Assembly: GCA_041481445.1 (NCBI GenBank)
Contig: JBGPBV010000046.1
Coordinates: 1-42,697 of the forward strand
Source of the DNA: AA29 sp041481445
GTDB taxonomy: Bacteria > Acidobacteriota > Vicinamibacteria > Fen-336
DNA: 42,697 nucleotides
Direction: 5' to 3'
Within the stretch, counting starts at the first letter, position 1; each line of letters opens with the position of its first letter. The position numbers were made by a program, and so were the translations under genes. This document shows positions 1 to 7,735 of this stretch, one piece after another. A model generated the notes under the pieces. It was not told where the DNA came from and made no database searches. It saw nothing but the letters and a program-made list of their open reading frames with translations.

Positions 1-1511
1 CTCCGGTAGACCACGATCTCCGGGTCGACCTTGTCCAGGTTCGACCAGATGCGGCCGGCGTCCTCGCGGCGCAGGGCGTCGGTGGCGAGGAGCGTGCGCG
101 GGCCGGTTCGATGGCGTAGCGCGACGGCATATCCGAGCGACTCGTCCTCCAGCGCCGCGTAGAACGCGCGCTCGCCGGTGCCGGGATCGGCGCGGCGCGC
201 ATAGTCGGCGTTGACGACCACGACGTCGGGGTGGACCTGGGCCAGTCGGGCCGCCGAGGGCCCCAGGCGCCGCCAATGCAGACCGTCGAAGCGGGGCAGG
301 TATTCGAGCGGTCCCACCGCCGCCACCTCCGGTCCCGGCCCCACCTCCCGGCGCAGCCAGTCCTCCACCGCGTAGCGGGAGTCGCGGGCGAGCAGGACGT
401 CGACGGAGGCCGCGCGCGCGAGCGCGAACGCGAGCACGGCGGCCACGACCGCGCGCACCGGCCAGGAGCGGAGGTCGACCGCCCGCGCGAGGGCGAGCCC
501 ACCGAACAGCGAGAGCACGATCGCCACCGGCAGCAGGAACCGGTCGTACACGTAGAGCACGACGAGGAGGAAGAACAGCACGTACGACGCCGCCGGGACC
601 AGCGTGGCCAGGAGGGCGTGCGAGCGCGGGCGCTCGCGGAGGGCGAGGACGACGCCGGCCAGGCCCACGAGGAGGGAGGGCCACCCCATGACGAACGCGA
701 GGTGCCGTGCCGTCTGCCACAGCAGCTCCAGGTGGCCCGTCAGGCCCTGGTCGAACATGCGGAAGGCCGTGCTCGCCGGGCCGACGATCACCCGGAGGTG
801 GGCGAGCCATCCGGCGAAGTTGAAGACCACCCCACCCAGGAGCAGGAAGGCGGCGAGCCCGGTCGCGCCGAGCACGAAGAGGGCGAGGGGGCGGCGGCGC
901 AGCTCCCAGGCGAGCGCGGGCACCGTGAGCACGTACAGCGCGAAGGCCTGGTCCTTGGTGGCGACGGCGGTGGCGGCGGCCACGGCGAAGAGCGCGACGT
1001 CGACGAGGCGGTGGCGGCGCCACGCGCGAAGGAGGAAGAGGAGCGAGAGCGCGAACCAGGACAGGTACGGGACGTCGAGGTTGGCGATCTTGGCGTAGTA
1101 GACGAACGTGGGGGAGAGCGCGACCAGGGCGGCCGCGAAGACGCCGGCGGGGGCGTCGCCCATCTCGCGCCCGCAGCGAGACACGGCGAGCAGGAGCCCG
1201 AGGGCGAAGGCCAGGCTCAGCGCCCGGCCGGCGGTCATGCGCGCGTCGTGGACTCTCGCCGCGTCCCAACCCAGGGCCCGGCCGGCCAGGCGCACGGGCG
1301 CGGCCGCCGCCGCCAGCATCGCGAACTGGAGCGGCGGGTACTTCGCGTGCCACCCGCCCGCGAAGCGCGCGGCCGCCGCCGCGTCCACCTCCGGGGGCAG
1401 GAGCTCGTCGGGCGCCCAGCCGTACTCGCTGGGCAGCCCCCAGCGCAAGCCGCAGGCGTCCAGGACGAGGCTGAGGGCCAGCACGGCCAGGAGCGCGCGC
1501 CGCGGGGTCAT
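1..1511 (-). CDS. GT-C/GT39-like polytopic membrane glycosyltransferase, 3' end outside window
   Basis: About 503 codons are visible and the frame is still open at the window edge, so the C-terminus is missing. The N-terminus has one hydrophobic helix followed by RWGLPSEYGWAPDE. An acidic pair in this first periplasmic loop after TM1 is typical of the ArnT/PMT/GT39 group, where the acidic residue is catalytic. Many hydrophobic segments follow, and the C-terminal part looks soluble. Such enzymes usually move a sugar from a polyprenyl-phosphate donor to a lipid, protein or glycan at the outer face of the inner membrane; the substrate here is unknown. Its ATG at 1511 overlaps the stop of the preceding membrane protein (ATGA), so the two are probably translationally coupled. 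This frame has no entry among complete ORFs only because its end is cut off. Confidence 0.75.
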   Translation of the reverse strand, partial: MTPRRALLAVLALSLVLDACGLRWGLPSEYGWAPDELLPPEVDAAAAARFAGGWHAKYPPLQFAMLAAAAAPVRLAGRALGWDAARVHDARMTAGRALSLAFALGLLLAVSRCGREMGDAPAGVFAAALVALSPTFVYYAKIANLDVPYLSWFALSLLFLLRAWRRHRLVDVALFAVAAATAVATKDQAFALYVLTVPALAWELRRRPLALFVLGATGLAAFLLLGGVVFNFAGWLAHLRVIVGPASTAFRMFDQGLTGHLELLWQTARHLAFVMGWPSLLVGLAGVVLALRERPRSHALLATLVPAASYVLFFLLVVLYVYDRFLLPVAIVLSLFGGLALARAVDLRSWPVRAVVAAVLAFALARAASVDVLLARDSRYAVEDWLRREVGPGPEVAAVGPLEYLPRFDGLHWRRLGPSAARLAQVHPDVVVVNADYARRADPGTGERAFYAALEDESLGYAVALRHRTGPRTLLATDALRREDAGRIWSNLDKVDPEIVVYR

Positions 1512-3163
1512 GGTGCCGGCTCGAGCGCGTACACCACGTCGCGATCGAACCGCGCCACCTCGCGCAGCTCGGAGGAGAAGCCGGGCAGCTCCCGCTCGAT
1601 CCGCGCCCACTTGTTGGGTCCGTAGCCGCCGCCGTGGAGGATCACGTAGCGCACGTCGTGGCCGCGGAGGGCGGCCAGGGCCTCCGTGGAAGGGAACCGG
1701 CGCACGGCGTTGCGCAGCGCGACGTAGGGCGTGGGCTCGATCCCCGCGTAGCCGTTGGCGAGCGGCTTCCAGTGTCCGCGCGTGGATTGCACGAGGTAGA
1801 TGCTCTCGTGGTACGCGGGGTGGGCGAAGATCCCGTTGATGTCGAGCATCGGCAGCTCCGCCACCACCGGCTGCCCGGGCTGGGCGGCGAGCCACTGGTA
1901 GACGGCGGGGGGCGGCCGCCCGGTGTCCACGACCTGGGCCCAGGCCGGCATCGGGATCGGCACGATCAGCGTCTCCGCCATCGCGGCCACCGCCACCAGC
2001 GCCATCACGAGCGGGCGCGGCCGCCACATCGTGAGGGCGCGCGCGGCCAGCATGGCGAGGGGCAGGACGAGGAACACCCCCGCCCGGCTGGGCACGCGGA
2101 TCATGCGGAACAGCGGCAGCTCGCGGGCGAGGGCGAACGGTCCCGGGAAGAGGTCGTGGCCCATCAGCCGTACCTCGGGACCGAGGGCGAGGCCGACCGT
2201 CGCCAGCGCCATCACGACGAGGGCGGCCGCCTCACGGCTCGGCCACTGCCGCCGGCGCGCCCGCGCGACGCCGGCCGCCGCCGCCAGCGCGGGCAGGACG
2301 AGGCCGGGGAACAGGTTGTTCGAGTAGGTGTCGCGGAAGGGGGCGGTCACCTCCCCCCAGACGTGGTTCCAGGAGCTCGTGGCCAGGAAGGACTCGAGGG
2401 CGGCCGAGAACTCGATGGTCTCTCCGGCCCCGCGCGCGTAGCCGAGCGGCGCCAGCGCGGCCCGGTGCAGGCGATAGAGGGGAAGCAGCGCGACCGCGGC
2501 CACCGCCGCTCCCGCCGCCGCCTGGGGAAGCAGGCGCCAGCGTCCCCAGAGGAGCGGAAGGAAGGCCAGCGGCAGCACCAGCAGCCCGATGAGGCCGTGA
2601 TAGCCGCAGGCGTAGGCCTCGAGCGCGAACAGGCCTCCGGCGGCCAGGGCCGCGCGGGCGCGGCCGGTCCGGAAGAACCGTACGGCGAAGAGCACGACCA
2701 GGGGAAGCCACTGCGTCCCGAGCGTGCTCAAGTGCGCGATCTGATCGACGCGGACGGGCGAGAACGCAAAGGCGGCGCCCGCGAGCAGGGCGGGCGCTTC
2801 CGCCGCCCCCAGCTCCCGCGCGAGCAGGTAGGCGGTGAGCGCGCTGAGCGCGAACGTGAGCAGCCGGGCCACGTTGTAGAGGAGCACGGCGTCGTCGGTG
2901 AAGAGGCCCAGCGGCAGCACGAGCACGGTCGTGCCCAGCACCGGCTCGTCCATCCCGAGCGTGTAGCGCAGGGGATGGAACATGTTCCCGTGCGGCAGCC
3001 GCCACGGGTCGGTGAAGAGAGCGTGCCTCTCCCAGCCGATGGCCCAGGCGAAGAACGCGGAGTCGCCCGCGTCCATGACGCGCAGGCGGAAGGCCAGCGG
3101 AAACGTGAGGAGGACGGTGAGCGCGGTGTAGAGGAGCGCGGCGCGGAGGGGGTGCGGGGTCAG
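1508..3163 (-). CDS. polytopic membrane protein, GT-C-like, probable CTG start
   Basis: This is a hydrophobic multi-pass protein. After the first helix comes the segment MDAGDSAFFAWAIGW, which resembles the GD..L..W..AW motif of GT-C-like families; a periplasmic C-terminal region follows. The first standard start is ATG at 3076 (522 aa), but that removes the expected first membrane helix. The frame stays open upstream and encodes a plausible helix (LLYTALTVLLTFPLAFRLRV) back to a CTG at 3163, three bases after the stop of the upstream lipoprotein gene. No ATG, GTG or TTG occurs in that stretch. I therefore place the start at CTG 3163 (551 aa), with ATG 3076 as the conservative alternative. 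It sits between a lipoprotein and a GT39-like gene. The function is inferred as transfer of a glycan or lipid-linked sugar. Confidence 0.65.
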   Translation of the reverse strand: MTPHPLRAALLYTALTVLLTFPLAFRLRVMDAGDSAFFAWAIGWERHALFTDPWRLPHGNMFHPLRYTLGMDEPVLGTTVLVLPLGLFTDDAVLLYNVARLLTFALSALTAYLLARELGAAEAPALLAGAAFAFSPVRVDQIAHLSTLGTQWLPLVVLFAVRFFRTGRARAALAAGGLFALEAYACGYHGLIGLLVLPLAFLPLLWGRWRLLPQAAAGAAVAAVALLPLYRLHRAALAPLGYARGAGETIEFSAALESFLATSSWNHVWGEVTAPFRDTYSNNLFPGLVLPALAAAAGVARARRRQWPSREAAALVVMALATVGLALGPEVRLMGHDLFPGPFALARELPLFRMIRVPSRAGVFLVLPLAMLAARALTMWRPRPLVMALVAVAAMAETLIVPIPMPAWAQVVDTGRPPPAVYQWLAAQPGQPVVAELPMLDINGIFAHPAYHESIYLVQSTRGHWKPLANGYAGIEPTPYVALRNAVRRFPSTEALAALRGHDVRYVILHGGGYGPNKWARIERELPGFSSELREVARFDRDVVYALEPAP

Positions 3164-3166
3164 GGG

Positions 3167-4108
3167 TTACTGGAGCAGCGAGGAATGCACCCAGCCGCTC
3201 ACGCCCCGATAAGTCACCCGGACCCATTCGCCGCTGACCGCCTCGCCCACCACCGCCGCGCCGACGGGGAGGTATCCGAGGACGGGCTCGGTGATCGCCG
3301 GTCCCTTGCGGATGCGGGCGGCGGTCCGGACGGTGTAGCTGGAGAGCGAGGGCAGGCGCGGTGCGGCCGGCTCCGACGTGGAGTCGCGCCCCTCGTCCCC
3401 CCCCTGCTTGACGCGGACCACGAGGTCCTGGGCCTTCGAGGCGAAGAAGAGCGCGGCGCCGTAGTTGCCCTCGCTGAGCTGCTCCTCCGCCTTGGCCAGC
3501 GACTCCTCGCTGCGCGCCAGCACCGAGGCCTGCGTCTTGTCCTCGGCCAGCCGGCCGGCCAGGATGCGCGCCTCCGCGATGGCGGCGGAGGCCTCCGCCT
3601 TGGTCTCGTTGCCCTTCAAGCGGGCCTTGGTCCGGATCAGCTCCGTCTCCGTCACCTCGAGGTCGCGGGTGAGGACGGCGACCTTCTCCTCGAGCCGGCG
3701 CTGGTCCTCCTCCGCCTTCTTGAGCCGCGCGGCCAGCCGGTCCGTCTCGGCCGTGCTGGCCGCCACCGCCGCCGCCGCCCTGGTGGTCGTCTGCTCCGTC
3801 TGCACGAGCGCGCGCGCGAGGGCGGCCGCGCAATGGGCCTCGGTGACGGCGAGGTCGGCCGCGCGCTGGGCCTCCTTGCGGTCGCGACGGACGTTGGGGC
3901 TCCCCGTGTCCAGGGTCTCCGCACGCTGGAGGTGGTCCTGGGCGCGCTTGAAGGCGTCGGCCGAGCGCGTGGGGGCGCCGGCCTCGCGCGCCTCCGCCAC
4001 CGCGGTGCGCGCGGGCTCGAGGTCGACCTTGACCCGGTTGGCGGCGCAGGCGCCCAGCGGCCAGAGCGCGGCCAGCACCGCCAAGCCTCGGAGGCCTCCA
4101 GACTGCAT
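3167..4108 (-). CDS. lipoprotein with coiled coil and C-terminal SH3 domain
   Basis: This 313-aa protein starts with MQSGGLRGLAVLAALWPLGAC, a lipoprotein signal with a lipobox ending at Cys21. Residues about 30-250 are rich in Ala, Glu, Lys and Arg with heptad character, indicating a long coiled coil. Residues about 262-313 form a bacterial SH3-like domain ending in GWVHSSLLQ, which usually binds peptidoglycan or protein. The arrangement suggests an envelope protein spanning from outer membrane to cell wall. The frame stays open upstream to about 4600, but the signal peptide marks 4108 as the real start. It is the first gene of a minus-strand group with the two GT-C-like membrane proteins and is divergent from the P-loop NTPase gene. 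Confidence 0.8.
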   Translation of the reverse strand: MQSGGLRGLAVLAALWPLGACAANRVKVDLEPARTAVAEAREAGAPTRSADAFKRAQDHLQRAETLDTGSPNVRRDRKEAQRAADLAVTEAHCAAALARALVQTEQTTTRAAAAVAASTAETDRLAARLKKAEEDQRRLEEKVAVLTRDLEVTETELIRTKARLKGNETKAEASAAIAEARILAGRLAEDKTQASVLARSEESLAKAEEQLSEGNYGAALFFASKAQDLVVRVKQGGDEGRDSTSEPAAPRLPSLSSYTVRTAARIRKGPAITEPVLGYLPVGAAVVGEAVSGEWVRVTYRGVSGWVHSSLLQ

Positions 4109-4192
4109 CACCGCGCGCAGTCTAGCAGGGTTCGTCCGAGGAGGGGATCCGGCGAGAGGGCCCGATGGATATAAGATCGTGCGGGAAGAATC

Positions 4193-4852
4193 GTGTACCT
4201 CGTCTCCATCTCCGGCCCCTGCAGCCGCTCCGGCAAGACCGCGGCCGCGGTGTCGCTCCTGGCCGCGCTTCCGAAAGGCCGTGCCGCCGCCGTGAAGTTC
4301 ACGACCACCGAGGACGTGTTCGAGCGCTGTCCGCGCGGCACGACCTGCGTCGTGTGCGACATCGACGTGCCCTTCCGCGTCATCGAGGACGCCTCGATCC
4401 TGGCCGAGGCGGGCACGGACACCGCGCGCCTCCGCGAGGCGGGCGCGGAGAGGGTGGTGTGGGCCATCGCGCGCCAGTCCGCCCTCGGCGCGGCCTGGGC
4501 CGCGGTCCGGGACCGGCTGGCCGGCGCCGGCGTGGTCGTCATGGAAGGCTCGACGATCGTCTCGCTGGCCCGCCCGGACCGGCAGGTCTTCGTCGCGCAT
4601 CCGTGGCTCTCGCCCGCGCGCTGGAAGCCGACCTCCGCCGGGTGCGTGGCCGCGGCCGACCTCGTCGTGGTGAACCGGCCGGGGGCCGAGGCCCGGCCGC
4701 CCGCGGCCGAAGTGCTGGGCGCGCTGCGCGGCTACCGGCCGTCCGTCGAGGTGACGATCGCGGACGTCACGCGGCCGGCGGCGGAGTGGGCCCCCGGCAT
4801 CGTGGCGGGCATGATGCGCGAGGCCGGGGTCGGGGCGGCGGTGCCCGCGTGA
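4193..4852 (+). CDS. MobB-like P-loop NTPase with cysteine cluster
   Basis: This 219-aa protein has a GTG start. A Walker A loop, GPCSRSGKT, lies at residues 8-16. The segment GTDTARLREAGAERVV resembles the D..R..GA signature of MobB-type SIMIBI NTPases, which act in molybdopterin guanine dinucleotide synthesis. It is not clearly MobB: the expected partner genes are absent, and Cys46, Cys52 and Cys55 (CPRGTTCVVC) suggest a metal or Fe-S site. The stop overlaps the GTG of mqnD (GTGA), so the pair is probably coupled, and a role in menaquinone synthesis or cofactor delivery is possible but inferred. A TATAAG sequence at 4170-4175 may be a -10 element; no convincing -35 is seen. Confidence 0.7.
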   Translation: MYLVSISGPCSRSGKTAAAVSLLAALPKGRAAAVKFTTTEDVFERCPRGTTCVVCDIDVPFRVIEDASILAEAGTDTARLREAGAERVVWAIARQSALGAAWAAVRDRLAGAGVVVMEGSTIVSLARPDRQVFVAHPWLSPARWKPTSAGCVAAADLVVVNRPGAEARPPAAEVLGALRGYRPSVEVTIADVTRPAAEWAPGIVAGMMREAGVGAAVPA

Positions 4853-5679
4853 AGGTCTCGCTCGCCCACAGCCCCGACAGCGACGACGCCTTCATGTTCT
4901 ACGGGCTCGCCTCCGGGCAGGTGCCCACGGGCGGCCTCGAGATCACGCACGTGCTGCGGGACATCCAGACCCTCAACGAGGAGGCCCGGGCCGGCGTGCA
5001 CGAAGTCACCGCGATCTCCTTCCACGCCTACCCGTACGTGGCGGACCGCTATGCCCTCATGCCGTGCGGCGGGAGCATCGGAGACGGCTACGGGCCCCTG
5101 CTCGTGGCGCGTGAGCCCCTGGCCGCGGCGGACGTGGCCGGCCGCCTGGTGGCGGTGCCGGGGACGTTGACCACCGCCTACCTCGCCCTCCGGCTCTTCG
5201 CGCCGCACGCGGCCACGCGGGTCGTCCCCTTCGACCAGATCCTCGACGAGGTGCGCGAGGGCCGGGCGGACGTCGGCCTCATCATCCACGAGGGCCAGCT
5301 CACGTACGGCGGCCACGGGCTGCACAAGGTGGCCGACCTCGGCGCCTGGTGGAAGGAGGAGACCGGCCTGCCCCTTCCCCTTGGCGGCAATGCCGTGCGG
5401 CGAGACCTCGGAGAGGAGCTCATGCGCCGGCTGACCTCCCTGGTGCGCGACACCGTCCGCTACTCGCTGGCCCACCGCGCGGACGCCCTCGCCTACGCGA
5501 TGAGCTTCGCGCGCGGGATGGACCCCCGCATCGCCGACCGGTTCGTCGGCATGTGGGTGAACGACATGACGCTGGATTGCGGCGACCGCGGCCGTCGCGC
5601 GGTGCAGGAGCTCTTCGACCGTGGCCACGCCGCGGGCGTGATCCCGCGCGCGGCCCGGGCCGAGTTCGTGGCCGCCTAG
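4849..5679 (+). CDS. mqnD: 1,4-dihydroxy-6-naphthoate synthase (MqnA/MqnD family)
   Basis: This 276-aa protein of the VitK2_biosynth/MqnD periplasmic-binding-protein fold would convert cyclic de-hypoxanthine futalosine into 1,4-dihydroxy-6-naphthoate, the last naphthoquinone-forming step of the futalosine route to menaquinone. The N-terminal LAHSPDSDDAFMFYGLA is the family hallmark, followed by ITAISFHAY-like and GPLLVARE segments. The length matches the family (about 270-290). I use GTG 4849, which overlaps the preceding stop and puts the hallmark at residues 5-21; the longer open frame upstream is a shadow. MqnA, MqnB and MqnC are not in this window. MqnA is a paralogue, but SPDSDDAFMFY favours MqnD. 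Confidence 0.88.
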   Translation: MKVSLAHSPDSDDAFMFYGLASGQVPTGGLEITHVLRDIQTLNEEARAGVHEVTAISFHAYPYVADRYALMPCGGSIGDGYGPLLVAREPLAAADVAGRLVAVPGTLTTAYLALRLFAPHAATRVVPFDQILDEVREGRADVGLIIHEGQLTYGGHGLHKVADLGAWWKEETGLPLPLGGNAVRRDLGEELMRRLTSLVRDTVRYSLAHRADALAYAMSFARGMDPRIADRFVGMWVNDMTLDCGDRGRRAVQELFDRGHAAGVIPRAARAEFVAA

Positions 5680-5687
5680 GACCCACG

Positions 5688-6170
5688 GTGCCCCTCCGGT
5701 TCCAGCCGCCGAGCCCGTTCCCGCACCTCTCCCTGCCCGACCTCGAGGGCGCGGAACGGGCCTTCGTGAACGCGTGGGCCCACCGCCCGGCCCTCTTCGT
5801 GTTCGGCCATCGCGACTGCGCGACCACGCGCATGACCCTGCCCTTCGTCGATCGCATCCATCGGCGCCGGCCCGCCGACGCCTCCGTGATCGCGGTCCTG
5901 CAGGAGGACGCCGCCTCCGCCCGCGAGGTGATCCAGGACCTCGACCTCGCGCTCCCCGTGCTGCTGGAGGCCGACCCCTACACGGTCTCGGCGGAGCTGG
6001 CCCTGCGCAGCGTGCCCACCCTCCTCCTGGTGGGGACGGACGGCCTCATTGCGCGCACCGGCGAAGGCTTCAAGCGCGACGACCTGGAGGCGATGGCCAA
6101 GGCGGTGGGCATGGTCGGACCGCTCTTCACCGAGGCGGACGCCGGCGTGCCCGCGCGCCGCCCCGGTTGA
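5688..6170 (+). CDS. thioredoxin-fold protein with a single active-site cysteine
   Basis: This 160-aa protein has a GTG start, eight bases after the mqnD stop, so it is probably in the same transcript. The core FVFGHRDCATTRMTLPFVDR matches the beta-strand/active-site/helix pattern of TlpA- or redoxin-type thioredoxin folds. LRSVPTLLLVGTDG supplies the cis-proline strand (VPT). The usual CxxC is Cys44-Ala-Thr-Thr, so only the first cysteine remains. There is no signal peptide, so it is probably cytoplasmic. A monothiol oxidoreductase or peroxiredoxin-like role is possible; the substrate is unknown. Confidence 0.7.
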   Translation: MPLRFQPPSPFPHLSLPDLEGAERAFVNAWAHRPALFVFGHRDCATTRMTLPFVDRIHRRRPADASVIAVLQEDAASAREVIQDLDLALPVLLEADPYTVSAELALRSVPTLLLVGTDGLIARTGEGFKRDDLEAMAKAVGMVGPLFTEADAGVPARRPG

Positions 6171-6204
6171 CTGCCGCGCGAGCCCTCGGTGAGGGCCTGA
6201 CCTC

Positions 6205-6702
6205 TTGGCGATCGCCCTCCTGACCCTTTCCCTGACGGGGACGCTCGCCCTGCTGGCCTCGATCGTGGTCGGCTACGAAGTGCCCGCCCACGCCGCCACC
6301 CTCCGGGTCCACTTCCTGCTCGGGCTTCTCAGCACCACGCTCCTCGTGATGGCGCACTCGTTCATCATGTTCTTCCTCATCGCCACCGGCGTGGAGATGA
6401 AGGACATGGAGCGCGACCGGGGCTGGGGGGACTCCTTCCGCCGCCGGATCATCCAGCTGAAGACGGAGGCGTTCCCGGCCATGACGTACGCCCTGCTGCT
6501 CGTGCTCGCCAACTTCATCATGGGGGCGGCCGCGCACACGCGCGCGGTGCCGGCGCGCGTCCACGAGGGCCTGGCCTGGCTCACGCTCCTCACGTGCCTG
6601 TTCGCGCTCCAGCGCGAGTGGCGGGTGCTGGGCGAGAACAACCGCCTCATCGCAGAGGCGGCGTTGCGGCAAGAGGACACTGGCCGCCCGCCTCGCGGGT
6701 GA
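6205..6702 (+). CDS. four-helix integral membrane protein of unknown function
   Basis: This 165-aa protein starts at TTG 6205; no better start is in frame. Four hydrophobic segments are visible, around residues 2-24, 31-60, 90-113 and 121-145. The second carries two histidines in RVHFLLGLLS and VMAHSFIMF, so haem binding is conceivable but not demonstrated. A perfect GCCCTC/GAGGGC hairpin with a three-base loop (6182-6196) lies just before the start. I do not recognise the family. It follows the thioredoxin-fold gene by 34 bases on the same strand. Confidence 0.6.
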   Translation: MAIALLTLSLTGTLALLASIVVGYEVPAHAATLRVHFLLGLLSTTLLVMAHSFIMFFLIATGVEMKDMERDRGWGDSFRRRIIQLKTEAFPAMTYALLLVLANFIMGAAAHTRAVPARVHEGLAWLTLLTCLFALQREWRVLGENNRLIAEAALRQEDTGRPPRG

Positions 6703-6820
6703 TCGCCCTCACTGCCCACCACCGCCGGATCCTCGAAAGTAGCAGCGAATGCTGGGCTTGGCGCTCGCGTTCTTCGAGGGCACGACGCTTGCATTACATC
6801 TTCGGGTTGCAGGAGGGGCC

Positions 6821-7687
6821 ATGAACCGCACGAACGCCGTCCTCGCCATCGTCCTCGCGGCCGCCGTCGCCGCGTGCCAGCGCTCGCCGGAGGTGGCGGC
6901 GGCACCGCCGTCGACGAACGCGCCCCAAGGGGCCGTGGAGCCCGCGTCGAGCGAGCTCACATCCGAGCCGGCGGCGACGCCACGAACGGCGCCCCGGACC
7001 TCCACGCGCACGGCGCGTCCCTCCAACCATCCCAGCGACCGCGTCGTGAGGGTCGACCGCGTGCCGACTCCGGAGCCGATCGACATCCCGACGGACGCCA
7101 ACCACCGCGCCGACCCCGCCCGTGACGAGAACGCCCGCCGGGCCGAGTCCGAGCCGATGGCGCCTGAGCCCGTCCGCCCGACGCTGACCCTCCCCGCGGG
7201 CACCGAGCTCCAGCTCGTCCTGGAGGAAGGCCTCTCCTCCGCGACGTCGCACGAAGGTGATCACGTCACCGCGCGCGTGTCGCGGGCGACGGCGCCGGAC
7301 GGGAGCATCGTGCTGCCCGGCGGCACCGTCCTCAAGGGCAGCGTCTACCGCGCGGAGTCCGCCGGTCGCGTCTCGGGCAAGAGCCACCTCGCGGTGGACT
7401 TCGACCGGATCGTGGTGCGCGGCCAGGAGCACCGCCTCGACACGACCGCGATCGAGGTCGTGGGTCCGGACAGCCACGGCCGTGACGCCGCGATCATCGG
7501 CGGGAGCACGGTGGGCGGCGCGATCATCGGCGGCATCCTGGGCGGCGGCAGCGGCGCCAAGAAGGGCGCGGTGGTCGGCGTCCTCGGCGGCACCGGCGCC
7601 GTGCTCGCCACCAAGGGCAAGGAAGTCGAGATCCCGGCCGGCTCGCACTGGACCGTCCGCGTGAAGGCCGCGACGCGGATCGAGTAG
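6821..7687 (+). CDS. lipoprotein with TrbI/VirB10-like domain and glycine zipper
   Basis: This 288-aa protein begins with MNRTNAVLAIVLAAAVAAC, a lipoprotein signal with the lipid cysteine at residue 19. The start is fixed by the AGGAGG ribosome site at 6811-6816. A Pro/Thr/Ala-rich, probably disordered linker follows to about residue 125. The C-terminal domain (PAGTELQLVLEEGLSS, then IVLPGGTVLKGSV) resembles the beta-rich domain of VirB10/TrbI proteins. After it, a glycine zipper (IIGGSTVGGAIIGGILGGG) could insert in or lie against a membrane. No conjugation genes are nearby, so this is more likely an envelope protein than a secretion component. A strong hairpin follows the stop. Confidence 0.7.
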   Translation: MNRTNAVLAIVLAAAVAACQRSPEVAAAPPSTNAPQGAVEPASSELTSEPAATPRTAPRTSTRTARPSNHPSDRVVRVDRVPTPEPIDIPTDANHRADPARDENARRAESEPMAPEPVRPTLTLPAGTELQLVLEEGLSSATSHEGDHVTARVSRATAPDGSIVLPGGTVLKGSVYRAESAGRVSGKSHLAVDFDRIVVRGQEHRLDTTAIEVVGPDSHGRDAAIIGGSTVGGAIIGGILGGGSGAKKGAVVGVLGGTGAVLATKGKEVEIPAGSHWTVRVKAATRIE

Positions 7688-7693
7688 GCAGTT

Positions 7694-7726
7694 CAGGGGG
7701 GTGACCACTCCGGTGGCACCCCCCTG
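7694..7726. terminator. long hairpin between convergent genes
   Basis: CAGGGGGGTG (7694-7703) pairs with CACCCCCCTG (7717-7726), and inside it CCAC pairs with GTGG around a four-base loop, giving about 14 base pairs with one bulged A. It lies between the convergent stops of the glycine-zipper lipoprotein and queG, so it could end transcription from both sides. There is no T-run, so Rho-independent function is uncertain. Confidence 0.6.
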
Positions 7727-7735
7727 CGCCTTCGG

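Noticed and set aside
4165..4848. N-terminal extension of mqnD
   Set aside because: It is the wrong frame of the P-loop NTPase gene; the family hallmark begins just after GTG 4849.
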